A stretch of DNA of 64,000 nt, taken from contig JAOPYQ010000015.1 in NCBI GenBank assembly GCA_025964555.1, positions 62,001 to 126,000 on the forward strand, given 5' to 3'. The stretch is from Thermoleophilia bacterium (lineage in GTDB: Bacteria > Actinomycetota > Thermoleophilia > Gaiellales > SKUG01). Positions 41,360 through 49,963 of the stretch are shown here, in pieces (position 1 is the stretch's first letter; each line of letters begins with the position of its first letter). Made by a program: the position numbers and the translations under genes. A model generated the notes under the pieces. That model worked only from the letters and a program-made list of their open reading frames with translations, was not told where the DNA came from and did not search any database.

Positions 41360-42597
41360 GCCGGCAGTACCTGTCGGATCGCCCCGTCGAGTGACACGAC
41401 GAACAGCTCGCCTCCGTGCCCGGCGGCGATCGACGCCACCTGCGCCGCGCCCGGCGCGCTCACCCACGTCACGACGCCACGCCTGGGCTGTGAACCAGGA
41501 ACGCCGGCGGCGTCGACGAGTCGAAGGTCGTCAGCACAGAAGTCGGTGAACACGTACCAGCCGCGAAGCCTCGGCACCAGCGAGCCGCGGTAGACGATCC
41601 CGCCCGTCACCGAACAGCCCTCCGTGCGACCGTAGGCCAGCACGGGGTCGATGCGGTCGCCAGGTCCCGCCGTTCCGCTGTCGTCGAACGATGCGTAGCC
41701 CTCCCGTCGACGCCATCCGAAGTTCGGTGTCGTGCCGCCGTCGAGCTGCGCGCGCGTGAGGGCGTCGATCTCCTCGAAGGAGTCCTGGCCGACGTCGCCG
41801 ATCCACAGGTCACCGGTCTTCGAGTCGAAGGAGAAGCGCCACGGGTTGCGGAGCCCGATGGCCCACGCCTCGGGCGCGCCGTCGCGGACGTTGCCCTCCG
41901 GTATCGCGAAGCCGCGCTCGCCGCCTCCGTCGACGTCGAGACGGAGCAGCTTGCCGAGCAGTTCGTCGGCCTTCTGCGCACGGTCCTCCGGGTCGCCACC
42001 CGATCCTCCGTCGCCCATGCCGACATACAGCAACCCGTCGGGTCCGAACGCCAGGTGACCGCCGTTGTGGTTCTCGTACGGCTGCTGGATTTGCAGCAGC
42101 TCCTTCGACCGCGTCGCGCGCGCCGTCGGCGAAGACAGCTCCCACGCCTCGACGTGGGTGTCCCCGGCGGTGTCGGTGTAGTCGAGGAATATCCGCGGGT
42201 CGTCAGGCCAGTTCGGGTGGAACACCATGCCCAGCAGGCCCTGCTCCGATCCGTCGCTCACCTCGTCGCTCAGGTCGACGACGACGTCGCCCGTCTTGAT
42301 TGGTGACTTCGGGCATCGCCCGACGTCCACGCACTGCATCCCGGCGGCGACACGCACACGACCGCCCTTCTCCACCACCGCCATCAGGTCGGTGCCGGGC
42401 ACCGGCAGGACGTGGACGGGCGCTTCGAACCGTCCTACCTCCACGAGCTGCAGCTTCGGCGTGTCACCCGCCGGTCGAGTGGTCGACGCGCCACCCTTCG
42501 AGCCGGGTTCGTCCGAATCGCTCCCGCACGCTGACGTCGCGACCGCGGCCAGGACCAGGAACACGACGCGGCGGAAATGTCGGCTAGCTGACTTCAT
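41356..42597 (-). CDS. PQQ-dependent sugar dehydrogenase-like lipoprotein
   Basis: The protein has 413 residues from the ATG at 42597. The signal peptide ends in ATSACGSD, a lipobox. The six-bladed GSDH/Yli1-type propeller is seen as DGSEQGLLGMVFHPNWPDDP near 115, NHNGGHLAFGPDGLLYVGMG near 178 and AWAIGLRNPWRFSFDSKTGD near 245, with IGDVGQDSFEEID following. In the soluble glucose/aldose dehydrogenases these loops bind PQQ, calcium and the sugar. GC-rich insertions have extra cysteines (MQCVDVGRC). It acts outside the membrane. It leads a four-gene minus-strand operon. Confidence 0.85.
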   Translation of the reverse strand: MKSASRHFRRVVFLVLAAVATSACGSDSDEPGSKGGASTTRPAGDTPKLQLVEVGRFEAPVHVLPVPGTDLMAVVEKGGRVRVAAGMQCVDVGRCPKSPIKTGDVVVDLSDEVSDGSEQGLLGMVFHPNWPDDPRIFLDYTDTAGDTHVEAWELSSPTARATRSKELLQIQQPYENHNGGHLAFGPDGLLYVGMGDGGSGGDPEDRAQKADELLGKLLRLDVDGGGERGFAIPEGNVRDGAPEAWAIGLRNPWRFSFDSKTGDLWIGDVGQDSFEEIDALTRAQLDGGTTPNFGWRRREGYASFDDSGTAGPGDRIDPVLAYGRTEGCSVTGGIVYRGSLVPRLRGWYVFTDFCADDLRLVDAAGVPGSQPRRGVVTWVSAPGAAQVASIAAGHGGELFVVSLDGAIRQVLPA

Positions 42598-42809
42598 GGG
42601 CGCACTGTACCGGGCACATGAACCCTGCGCCTGCACCGGCCCGCCGCGAGCACCGACGTCGAACCGACCGGGTTCCGTCGCACTCCGGCACTACAGCCGA
42701 CCGTTCGTGAGTCAGATCATCTCCTACACGCGCGTAGGACGCGAAGGACGGCTCATCGGCTTTACAAAACCCAAACCACCACCACCCCCGAGCACCCTCA
42801 ACTTTTGCA

Positions 42810-44870
42810 ATGAGGTGCCGATGGTGCTGGCGTCCACGCAACCCTCCGGGGGAATTCCCACTGTTCCAGGCCCGCACAATCGCCGTCGGTTTCGCGCTCG
42901 TCGCGACAGCCTGTGCGTTGGCGATCGCACCGATCGCCGCGTTCGGTGACGATGCCCCGTCCGCGTCGGGCCCGTCGCCCGAGACGGCGGCGCTGCTCGA
43001 GGTTCGCGAGGACGTCGAGGCGGTCAACGAGGACGCCCGCGACGACGCCCCGGCAGCGGTCGGCGCGAGCTGCGGCGCCACGCTCGACGTCGAGGGCGTC
43101 GGCGACACGTGCGTCACCAAGGACGGGCTCCTGCGTGTGGAGCAGGCGGACGGCCGCAGCCACACCATCCACGGGCTCGATGCACCACCGACCGGCTCGG
43201 CCGCCTTCGCCCCCACGTCGCAGTCCGCCGTCAATGGCGCCGACGTCTCCGACATCAGCTGCGTCGGTGCCGACGCTCCGCACTACGTGCTCATCTACGC
43301 ACGACCGAACAACGTCACCTCACGCTTCGCGACGGTCGCCCCGCTGCTGCGTTCGGAGATCTACAAGCTGAGCGCCTTCATCGACAGCGAGAGCCGATCG
43401 GTCGAGCCGACCGCGGGCCGCCGCCTTCCCCTGCGCTGCGAGGCTGGCACGCCGGTCGTGCTGCAGGCATCGCTCACGGGACTGACGTCCGGCACCGCGA
43501 ACTTCGGCGCGATCGTCGACGCGCTCGTCGGTCAGGGCTACGAGTACAACGGTGACAAGACCGGCAACGAGCGCTACATCGTCTACTACGACGCGCCCTC
43601 CCCCTCCGGAGCCGCCGGCACCGGTCACGTCTTCACGACGGATTCGAGCGCCGGCGCCGCGAACCAGAACAACAAGGGTGGCCTCTACGCGGTCGAGTAC
43701 CGCTTCGACCAGGGCGGCAGCGTCCCGCACTGGGAAGTGCTCATCCACGAGGTGCTCCACACGATGGGTGGCGTCGTGCAGTCCGCGCCGCACTCGACCT
43801 CCGCGGGTCACTGCACCGATGGCCAGGACGTCATGTGCTACGAGGACGGCTCGGGAAGCGGCTTCACCGAGAGCGCCTGCACGACGAAGGTGCTCGACTG
43901 CAACCGCGACGACTACTTCAACCCCGCCCCCGCAGCCGGCTCGTTCCTGGCGACGAACTGGAACGCCGCGGCGACCTACAACTCGTGGCTCGTGGCCAAC
44001 GCCGGCGGCGCGCTGCCGGCCGATACCGGCGGACTGACGCAGACCGGGGCGAGCAGCACCGCGATCGGCGTGTCGTGGCGTGCAGCGCCTGGCGCGGGCT
44101 CCTACGTCGTGAGCGTTCGCGAGCCGGGCGGGGCGTGGCGCGACGCGGTGACGACCTCGCGCACCTCGGCGACCGTGACGGGCCTCGCGGCGATGCGCCC
44201 CTACGAGCTCGGCGTCGCCACGCGAGCGACCAACGGCGCACTCGGCGAGCGCGCGACGATCACGATCTCCACCAACGACCAGGTCGACCTCGTCGCGCCC
44301 TCGGCGCCCGGCGCCCTGCGCGCCCGTCACGCGGGTTCGACGGTGACGTTCTCGTGGAGCGACCGCGGCGACGACGTGGGCGTCGCCGACTTCGAGCTGC
44401 GCCAGGTCTCGACAACCGGCCGATCGCTGCGCTCGGCGGGCCGCACTCCCGACACGACGCTCACGATCCCCGCCACCGGACTGCGCCCCGGCGTGCGCTA
44501 CCAGTTCGAGCTCATCGCCCGCGACGGCGCCTCGAACGTCTCCCCCGCCGCCCGCGTGACGCTGCTCATCGCACGGGACCGCGCCAAGCCGACCGCGCCC
44601 GGCAACCTGCGCTCCTCGTCGGCAACCCGCTCGTCCTTCGTGCTCCGCTGGAACCCGAGCCGCGACAACGTCGGCATCAAGGACTACGTGGTGTCGCAGC
44701 AGGTCGGCGGCCGCTGGAAGCAGCTGCGGGTGTCGATCCCGTCGCGACTGCAGACGGTCAAGATCGTCAGCCTCCGGCCGAACTCGACCTACGTGTTCCG
44801 CGTACAGGCGCGCGACACGTCCGGGAACCTGTCCGGCGCCTCGCGCACCGTTCGCGCGCGTACGCACTAG
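42810..44870 (+). CDS. Secreted metzincin-like zinc protease with FN3 domains
   Basis: The protein has 686 residues if it begins at the ATG at 42810, but no ribosome site is visible and the true start may be downstream. Residues 20-45 (ARTIAVGFALVATACALAIA) act as a signal peptide. The catalytic domain has HEVLHTMGGV near 313, an H-E-x2-H zinc site, and a Met-turn-like DVMCYEDGSG near 340. The cysteines GHCTDG and SACTTK suggest disulfides. Three fibronectin type III domains follow (from about 405, 497 and 595). FN3 modules often bind cell walls or glycans. The gene starts after a 210-bp region of unclear function. Confidence 0.78.
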   Translation: MRCRWCWRPRNPPGEFPLFQARTIAVGFALVATACALAIAPIAAFGDDAPSASGPSPETAALLEVREDVEAVNEDARDDAPAAVGASCGATLDVEGVGDTCVTKDGLLRVEQADGRSHTIHGLDAPPTGSAAFAPTSQSAVNGADVSDISCVGADAPHYVLIYARPNNVTSRFATVAPLLRSEIYKLSAFIDSESRSVEPTAGRRLPLRCEAGTPVVLQASLTGLTSGTANFGAIVDALVGQGYEYNGDKTGNERYIVYYDAPSPSGAAGTGHVFTTDSSAGAANQNNKGGLYAVEYRFDQGGSVPHWEVLIHEVLHTMGGVVQSAPHSTSAGHCTDGQDVMCYEDGSGSGFTESACTTKVLDCNRDDYFNPAPAAGSFLATNWNAAATYNSWLVANAGGALPADTGGLTQTGASSTAIGVSWRAAPGAGSYVVSVREPGGAWRDAVTTSRTSATVTGLAAMRPYELGVATRATNGALGERATITISTNDQVDLVAPSAPGALRARHAGSTVTFSWSDRGDDVGVADFELRQVSTTGRSLRSAGRTPDTTLTIPATGLRPGVRYQFELIARDGASNVSPAARVTLLIARDRAKPTAPGNLRSSSATRSSFVLRWNPSRDNVGIKDYVVSQQVGGRWKQLRVSIPSRLQTVKIVSLRPNSTYVFRVQARDTSGNLSGASRTVRARTH

Positions 44871-44950
44871 CGCGCACGTGAAGACGACACGGGCCGCGAC
44901 CGACGGTGCGGCCGCGGCCCGAAGCCGTCATTCGATGTCGTGCGCCCGCG

Positions 44951-45412
44951 TCACGTGACGGTGAGCGTGCCTGTCATGCCGGAGCTCTTGTGCGGCTGGC
45001 AGTAGTAGGTGTAGGTGCCCGGCTCGAGGTCGACGGTGATCGTCGACGTCTCGCCGTCGCCGACGAGCTCGCCGGCGGCCAGCTCCTTGCCGTCCTTGTC
45101 CTCGATCGCGACGTTGTGCTGGATCGTGCTCGTGTTGTTGAGCGTGATCGTCACCGACCCCGCGGCGGTCGACAGCTTCGTCTTGTCGAACGCCAGGTTG
45201 TTGCCGTCGACGCCGAGCTCGAGTCCACCCGCTGTGGCCGGTTCGCTCGCCTCGTCGTTGGATTCGGTGTCCGTGTCCTCGGCTGCAGGCTCCTCCGTGG
45301 TGTCGGAAGACGTCGTGTCATCCGACTTCGAGCTGTCGTCGTCACCACAACCGGCGGCCAACAGCAGCGTGGCAGCAATCAGCAGCAGAAGGGCGGGGAT
45401 TCGTGCGATCAT
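44951..45412 (-). CDS. Cupredoxin (plastocyanin-like) lipoprotein
   Basis: The protein has 153 residues. The signal peptide has the lipobox LLAAGCGDD. A Ser/Thr/Glu/Asp linker of about 40 residues leads to a cupredoxin domain. Copper ligands are His near 102 (TIQHNVAIED), Cys near 139 and His near 142 (YYCQPHKSSGM) and the Met that follows. The protein probably carries electrons at the outer face of the membrane. GAAAGG lies 8 nt before the ATG. It diverges from the M4 peptidase gene. Confidence 0.88.
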   Translation of the reverse strand: MIARIPALLLLIAATLLLAAGCGDDDSSKSDDTTSSDTTEEPAAEDTDTESNDEASEPATAGGLELGVDGNNLAFDKTKLSTAAGSVTITLNNTSTIQHNVAIEDKDGKELAAGELVGDGETSTITVDLEPGTYTYYCQPHKSSGMTGTLTVT

Positions 45413-45479
45413 GCAGGCATCCTTTCATTGGGGCGGTGCGCCCCGATCACTGGTCGTTCACCTCCTACCCGCCTCGCCG

Positions 45480-45518
45480 TGGCCGAATCAGGCCAGAATT
45501 CGTGGCCTCTTCAGGCCA
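45480..45518. promoter_or_regulatory. Two 16-bp palindromic operator-like sites
   Basis: TGGCCGAATCAGGCCA (45480-45495) and TGGCCTCTTCAGGCCA (45503-45518) are two near-identical palindromes 23 bp apart in the intergenic region between the divergent cupredoxin and M4 peptidase genes. They look like paired binding sites for a dimeric regulator. The arms could also form alternative RNA hairpins. Confidence 0.55.
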
Positions 45519-45602
45519 ACGCAATTTGTGGTGAAACATACATCTTCGGCACGCCGGACAGATGCTGCACCACAGGGTTGGGACACGGTGGGAGGAACCG
45601 TA

Positions 45603-46688
45603 ATGAGGACGATGGTTGCAGTGGGACCGGCGAGCACGCCGACAGTGGCGGCAGTACCGGCGGTGACGGCGGCTCCGGCAGCGCCGACGAGTCCGTTCGC
45701 GACGCCGAATCGCGCGACGTACAACGCCAAGGGCAGCGAGAACCCCAAGGGTGGGCTCGGCGACCTGGTGCGCAAGGAAGGCGACGCAGCGACGGGCGAC
45801 AAGGCGATCGACGCCGCGCACGACAACGCCGGCATCGTCCACGAGTTCCTCGAGCAGGTGCTCGGGCGCAACTCGATCGACGACAAGGGCATGCAGATGA
45901 AGTCCGTCGTCCACTACGGCAAGGCGTACAACAACGCCTACTGGGACGGCGAGAAGATGACGTACGGCGACGGCGACGGGAAGCTCTTCACCCCGCTCTC
46001 GCAAGGTCTGGACGTCGTCGGCCACGAGATGATGCACGGCGTGACCGAGCACACCGCCGGCCTCGCCTACCGCAACCAGTCGGGCGCGCTCAACGAGAGC
46101 TGGAGCGACGTGTTCGGCGAGCTCATCGAGATCTGGTCGGAGAACAAGGCTGGATTCGGTTCACCGGATGCCGCCAAGGGCGCCGAGTGGCTCATCGGAG
46201 AGGACGTGTTCACGCCCGGTACGGCTGGCGACGGCCTCCGCTCGATGAAGACGCCGGGCACCGGCTACAAGGGTGACCCGCAGCCGGGCCACATGAAGGA
46301 CTACAAGAAGATGTCGTCCGACAACGGCGGCGTGCACGTGAACTCGGGCATCCCGAACAAGGCTGCGTACGAGGTCGCGATCCGGATCGGCGGCGAGAAG
46401 CTCGCGAAGATCTGGTACAAGGCGCTCACCGACTACATGAAGCCCAACTCGGACTTCAACGCGGCAGCTGCTGCGACCCTCGCAGCCGCCACGCAGCTCT
46501 ACGGCGCCGGCGAGACCTCGCAGGCGATCGTCGACGCGTGGATGGCAGTCGGCATCACGGCTGCTCCGGGCGCGACGGCCGTCGGTCCTGGCGCACGCGT
46601 TGCCTTCGGCACCGGCACGCACGTCGACCACGGCATCGTTCCGGACTTCCTGCTCGACGGCAAGGTCACTGCCTCCGAGCTCGTCTGA
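45603..46688 (+). CDS. M4 (thermolysin-type) metallopeptidase, protealysin-like
   Basis: The protein has 361 residues from the ATG at 45603, with GGAGGAA upstream. The zinc site is GHEMMHGVTEHTAG near 140, the third ligand lies in ALNESWSDVFGELIE near 164, and GGVHVNSGIPNKAAYE near 240 holds the catalytic His region. It lacks the long FTP/PepSY propeptide and has no clear signal peptide; the first 35 residues are Ala/Pro/Thr/Val-rich. This short form is like protealysins, which act in the cytoplasm or leave by other routes. The C-terminal 40 residues are extra. A GTCACCT/AGGTGAC hairpin lies 36 nt after the stop. Confidence 0.85.
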   Translation: MRTMVAVGPASTPTVAAVPAVTAAPAAPTSPFATPNRATYNAKGSENPKGGLGDLVRKEGDAATGDKAIDAAHDNAGIVHEFLEQVLGRNSIDDKGMQMKSVVHYGKAYNNAYWDGEKMTYGDGDGKLFTPLSQGLDVVGHEMMHGVTEHTAGLAYRNQSGALNESWSDVFGELIEIWSENKAGFGSPDAAKGAEWLIGEDVFTPGTAGDGLRSMKTPGTGYKGDPQPGHMKDYKKMSSDNGGVHVNSGIPNKAAYEVAIRIGGEKLAKIWYKALTDYMKPNSDFNAAAAATLAAATQLYGAGETSQAIVDAWMAVGITAAPGATAVGPGARVAFGTGTHVDHGIVPDFLLDGKVTASELV

Positions 46689-46705
46689 GCCACCCAGGAG
46701 CTACG

Positions 46706-48727
46706 TCACGCGGCGTCGGCCACGTCACCTGCACCAGGTGACGGGTCGGCGCCGTCGACGTTCACGAGGCCTTCTTCGCGCACGAGGCGCGCGAGGGCGA
46801 CGGCGATGTCCGGGTCGAGCTCCGTTCCTGCAAGGCGCTTGAGCTCGCCGGCGGCACTGAACGGGTCGAGCGGCGTGCGTCCGGCGACGCCCGAGGTGAG
46901 GTCGTCGAGCAGCTCCGCGGCGCGCAGCACGCGGCTGGCCATCGGGATGGCGTCCTCGCGCTTTCGCTCCGGGTAGCCGGTGCCGTCCCAGTTCTCGGGA
47001 ATGTGGAAGACGACGTCCGCCACGTTGGCGAGGCCAGCGCCCGCGATCATCGTTCGCGAGACCCATGCGTGGTAGCGCAGGGCACCGCGCTGGCGCTCGT
47101 CGAGTTCGGAGTCGGGCATGCGCAGGATCGACGGCGGGACCGCGACCTTGCCGACGTCGTGCAGAACCGCGGCGCTGCGCAGCTCCTGCAGCTGCGAATC
47201 CGAGAGGCCGAGGTCGCGAGCAACGGCAACCGCGTAGCGAGCGACGCGCTGGGAGTGCGCGCCGCCACCGAGGGCCGGATCGATGCCGTCGAGCGCACGT
47301 GCGAGCGCGTGGACGGTCGAGGCGAGCTCCCGGGCGCCGGCCGGCTGGTCGGCGGTGCGCTGGTCCTCGGGCACGAGCGACGCGGCGTCGACGTAGCCGC
47401 CGGAGGGGCCGAACGCGAGGGCGCGATCGCGACCGTCGCGCTGTGCGTGGGCGCAGGCCGCGGCAGCCCTGCGCTCGAGCGCGAGCTGGTCGACGGCGTG
47501 GCTGGGATATTCGGCGACGCCGAATCCGCACGTCACGCGGGTGCGCTCCGGGCCGATGCCGACGCGCTGGGCGATCTCGCGGCGGATGCGGTCGATCACG
47601 ACGGCCGCCTGGGCGGCGTCCGCGCCAACCAGCGCGACGTGGAAGGAGTCGCCGCCGGTGCGGCCGCACGCGTCGGTGGGACGCGTGCAGTCACCGATCA
47701 CGGTGCCGACGTCCGCGAGCACGCGGTCTCCGGCGTTGCGATCGTGCGTACGGTTGAACTCCTCGAGGTCGTCGATGTCGATCGCGAGCAGCGCGATCGG
47801 ATAGCCCTCGCGGCGTGCGCGGGTGAGCTCGCCGCTGAAGCGGTCGGTGAAGGCGTCACGCGTGAGCAGCCCGGTGAGCGGGTCGGTGTTCACGTACTTG
47901 CCGAGCTCGGCCTGGGCCTCCTCCAGCTCGGCGACCATCGCGTCGAAGTCGTCGGCGACGGCACCGAGCTCGTCGCCCCGGTCCCAGCCGATGCGGGCGC
48001 CGCGTGCGCCGCCACGGATCTGCGCCATGACGCGGCGCATCTCCTCGAGCGGTCGGAACAGCTCGCGGCGCAGGAGCAGCAGCACGATCGCGCCGAGCAG
48101 CGAGCCACCGGCGAGCGCACCGAGCAGCAGGCGCGTGCGCGCGGCGCGGCTGCTTGCGGCGATGTCGGCGGTCGAGTACTCGAGCGCCACGACCGCACCC
48201 GCCTCGCCGTCGCTGAACGTGATCGGGAACGCGACGCGGGTGTTGCTGCCGCCGGTGGATCCGGCCGCCTCGTCACCGCTGCGGATGGCGTCCTGCGCGA
48301 TGTCGCGCAGCGAGTCGCCCGAGCCGGCGGGAGTTGCGGCGCGTCCCGCGATGTCGGTGCCGCCGGTGCGCGCGAAGAGCGCGACGCGATGGATGTCGGT
48401 GTCTTCCTGCCGCGCATGCTCCAGGCGCTCGGCCAGCAGCCTGGAGAACTGCTTGTCCGCTGCCTGGAAGTCGGATTCCGTGAGCTGCGACGCCAGGTCA
48501 CGAGCTGCGGCGAGGCTCGCGTTGCGCGCCTGTTCGCTCGACGCGTCGCGGAGGCGATAGTCCGCGAAGCCGGCGATGCCGCCGACGAACGTCGCGATCG
48601 CGAGCAGCGTCAGGAGCGCCAGCTTGACCGGAAGGCCGAGCAGGCTTCGATGGCGACGCTCGGGCGACGTGCCGATGACGGCATCGACTCGAGTGTCCGG
48701 AACGGTGGTGGGCTGGTCCGTGTCCAT
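46706..48727 (-). CDS. Membrane HAMP-GGDEF-like-HD-GYP signalling protein
   Basis: The protein has 673 residues. Two membrane helices (about 33-53 and 199-218) enclose an extracytoplasmic sensor. A HAMP-like linker (RRVMAQIRGGARGARIGW) follows. The GGDEF domain has DPLTGLLTRDAFTDR near 291, but the signature is GRTGGDSFHVAL, Glu to Ser, so cyclase activity is unlikely. The HD-GYP domain contains GGGAHSQRVARYAVAVARDL, LHDVGKVAVPPSIL and NWDGTGYPERKREDA, consistent with c-di-GMP hydrolysis. GGDSF may still bind GTP and regulate the phosphodiesterase. It converges with the M4 peptidase gene. Confidence 0.85.
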   Translation of the reverse strand: MDTDQPTTVPDTRVDAVIGTSPERRHRSLLGLPVKLALLTLLAIATFVGGIAGFADYRLRDASSEQARNASLAAARDLASQLTESDFQAADKQFSRLLAERLEHARQEDTDIHRVALFARTGGTDIAGRAATPAGSGDSLRDIAQDAIRSGDEAAGSTGGSNTRVAFPITFSDGEAGAVVALEYSTADIAASSRAARTRLLLGALAGGSLLGAIVLLLLRRELFRPLEEMRRVMAQIRGGARGARIGWDRGDELGAVADDFDAMVAELEEAQAELGKYVNTDPLTGLLTRDAFTDRFSGELTRARREGYPIALLAIDIDDLEEFNRTHDRNAGDRVLADVGTVIGDCTRPTDACGRTGGDSFHVALVGADAAQAAVVIDRIRREIAQRVGIGPERTRVTCGFGVAEYPSHAVDQLALERRAAAACAHAQRDGRDRALAFGPSGGYVDAASLVPEDQRTADQPAGARELASTVHALARALDGIDPALGGGAHSQRVARYAVAVARDLGLSDSQLQELRSAAVLHDVGKVAVPPSILRMPDSELDERQRGALRYHAWVSRTMIAGAGLANVADVVFHIPENWDGTGYPERKREDAIPMASRVLRAAELLDDLTSGVAGRTPLDPFSAAGELKRLAGTELDPDIAVALARLVREEGLVNVDGADPSPGAGDVADAA

Positions 48728-48814
48728 GGCCGCGCTATCGGCCGTGTTCGGACAGTCCTTGAGCCCGTTCGTTCGAACATCGTCCGGATCGCGCGGCGGG
48801 GCGCGATCACCAGA

Positions 48815-49318
48815 TCACGCAGGAGGCGGGACGTTCGCCGTGCGGATCGTGGCCAGCAGGTCCGCGGGAACGTCCAGGCCCGCCACGGTGGTGCGTGCCT
48901 TGCTGCCGGCCGCTCCTCCGCGTGCCTGGTTGCGGAGCCCCTCGGCGTAGGCCTCGATGCGCGCGAGCTCGCCATCGTCGAGCCAGACGCCGTGCAGGCG
49001 ACACTCGTCGATCGCGACGCCGGAGCCGGCGTACTCGGTGATCTTCATGGGGTCGTTGCAGACCGGGCAGTTGCGAGCGCCGCGGGCGACCTCGGCGAGC
49101 AGGCCCTGCCCGTGGTCGAGCGCAGCCGCGTCGAGCGCCTGCACCTCTTCCTCGGCGGGACGGTCGGCGACCTCGCTGAGCACGACGGCTCGCAGCTCGC
49201 CCTTGTCGAGCCAGATGCCGTGCCCGGCAGGGCAGCGGTCGAGTTCGACGCCCTCGTGGTTGACGACGTCGAGTGTGGCGCTGCAGCTCGGGCAGGTGCG
49301 AATGGTGGTCGTGCTCAT
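48815..49318 (-). CDS. Double TFIIB-type zinc-ribbon protein
   Basis: The protein has 167 residues. Two zf-TFIIB modules are present: CPSCSATLDVVNHEGVELDR and CPAGHGIWLDKGEL near 9-42, and CPVCNDPMKITEYAGSGVAI with CRLHGVWLDDGEL near 84-118. The second has Cys-His in place of Cys-Cys. A mostly polar C-terminus follows. The role of this common bacterial family is unknown. It lies next to tRNA-Leu and near another zinc-ribbon gene. Confidence 0.78.
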   Translation of the reverse strand: MSTTTIRTCPSCSATLDVVNHEGVELDRCPAGHGIWLDKGELRAVVLSEVADRPAEEEVQALDAAALDHGQGLLAEVARGARNCPVCNDPMKITEYAGSGVAIDECRLHGVWLDDGELARIEAYAEGLRNQARGGAAGSKARTTVAGLDVPADLLATIRTANVPPPA

Positions 49319-49395
49319 GGGGGCGAGGTACCCCGCGGCATCTCGGCTCGAACCACCGCACTCGCGTCACGCGCGCGGGCGTGCGCACGAAGAGG

Positions 49396-49479
49396 TGCCC
49401 GGGGCGGGAGTCGAACCCGCACGCTGCATGCAGCAAGGGATTTTAAGTCCCCGGCGTCTACCAGTTCCGCCACCCGGGC
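49396..49479 (-). tRNA. tRNA-Leu (anticodon TAA)
   Basis: The minus strand folds as an 84-nt class II tRNA. Acceptor GCCCGGG pairs with CCCGGGC and is followed by discriminator A. The anticodon loop CTTAAAA gives TAA. The variable arm is formed by TGCTGC/GCAGC. The T-loop GGTTCGACTCC is standard. The terminal CCA is not encoded. It reads UUA, a rare codon in this GC-rich genome. Confidence 0.93.
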
Positions 49480-49525
49480 GGCGTGGGATCCAGCCTACCG
49501 ACCGCGTTGCCGGTGGCTCGTGTCC

Positions 49526-49696
49526 TCAGGCGTCGACGACGCGGAAGAACCGCTGGCACGCCTCGCACCAGTGCGAGCCGTCATCGCCGCGGCGGCCCCA
49601 GAACGACCCGATGCTCTCGCCGCAGAACGGGCAGTGCTGTACGGGCGGCAGCGCCTCCACGACGGGCGGGGGGTCGGTCTCGAGGTCGTCCTCCAT
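49526..49696 (-). CDS. Short zinc-ribbon protein
   Basis: The frame gives 56 residues from the ATG at 49696; a GTG two codons earlier is also possible. It has CPFCGESIG and CEACQRFF, a four-cysteine zinc ribbon, with a short acidic and Pro-rich start (MEDDLETDPPPVVEALPP). No clear ribosome site is seen. It lies between thrS and the tRNA. Such short ribbons are common and of unknown role. Confidence 0.5.
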   Translation of the reverse strand: MEDDLETDPPPVVEALPPVQHCPFCGESIGSFWGRRGDDGSHWCEACQRFFRVVDA

Positions 49697-49963
49697 GGCC
49701 ACATCATCCCAGAAGAAAAATGAGGGCTCGTCTCCGTGAGGAGCGCGAGCCCAACCGCAGGGGGGGTGCGGATCTTCCCCGGGCCCGAAGACCCGGTTGG
49801 ATGACCGAAAGGATACGAATCGGAAGCGTCGCGCGGCCACCTGAATATGGTCAAAGGTGCCGTTCCGCCCGCCGGGACGTTACGAAGCGCAACTTTGTCC
49901 GGTCCGCAAGGCCTACCAGCAGTCCACGATCAGGGATCGTGACAGTCAACCGGCCCAGCGTTG

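Noticed and set aside
42700-42809. Possible riboswitch before the metzincin-like gene
   Set aside because: A GGACGCGAAGGACGGC segment recalls GEMM but the conserved core and tetraloop receptor are missing.
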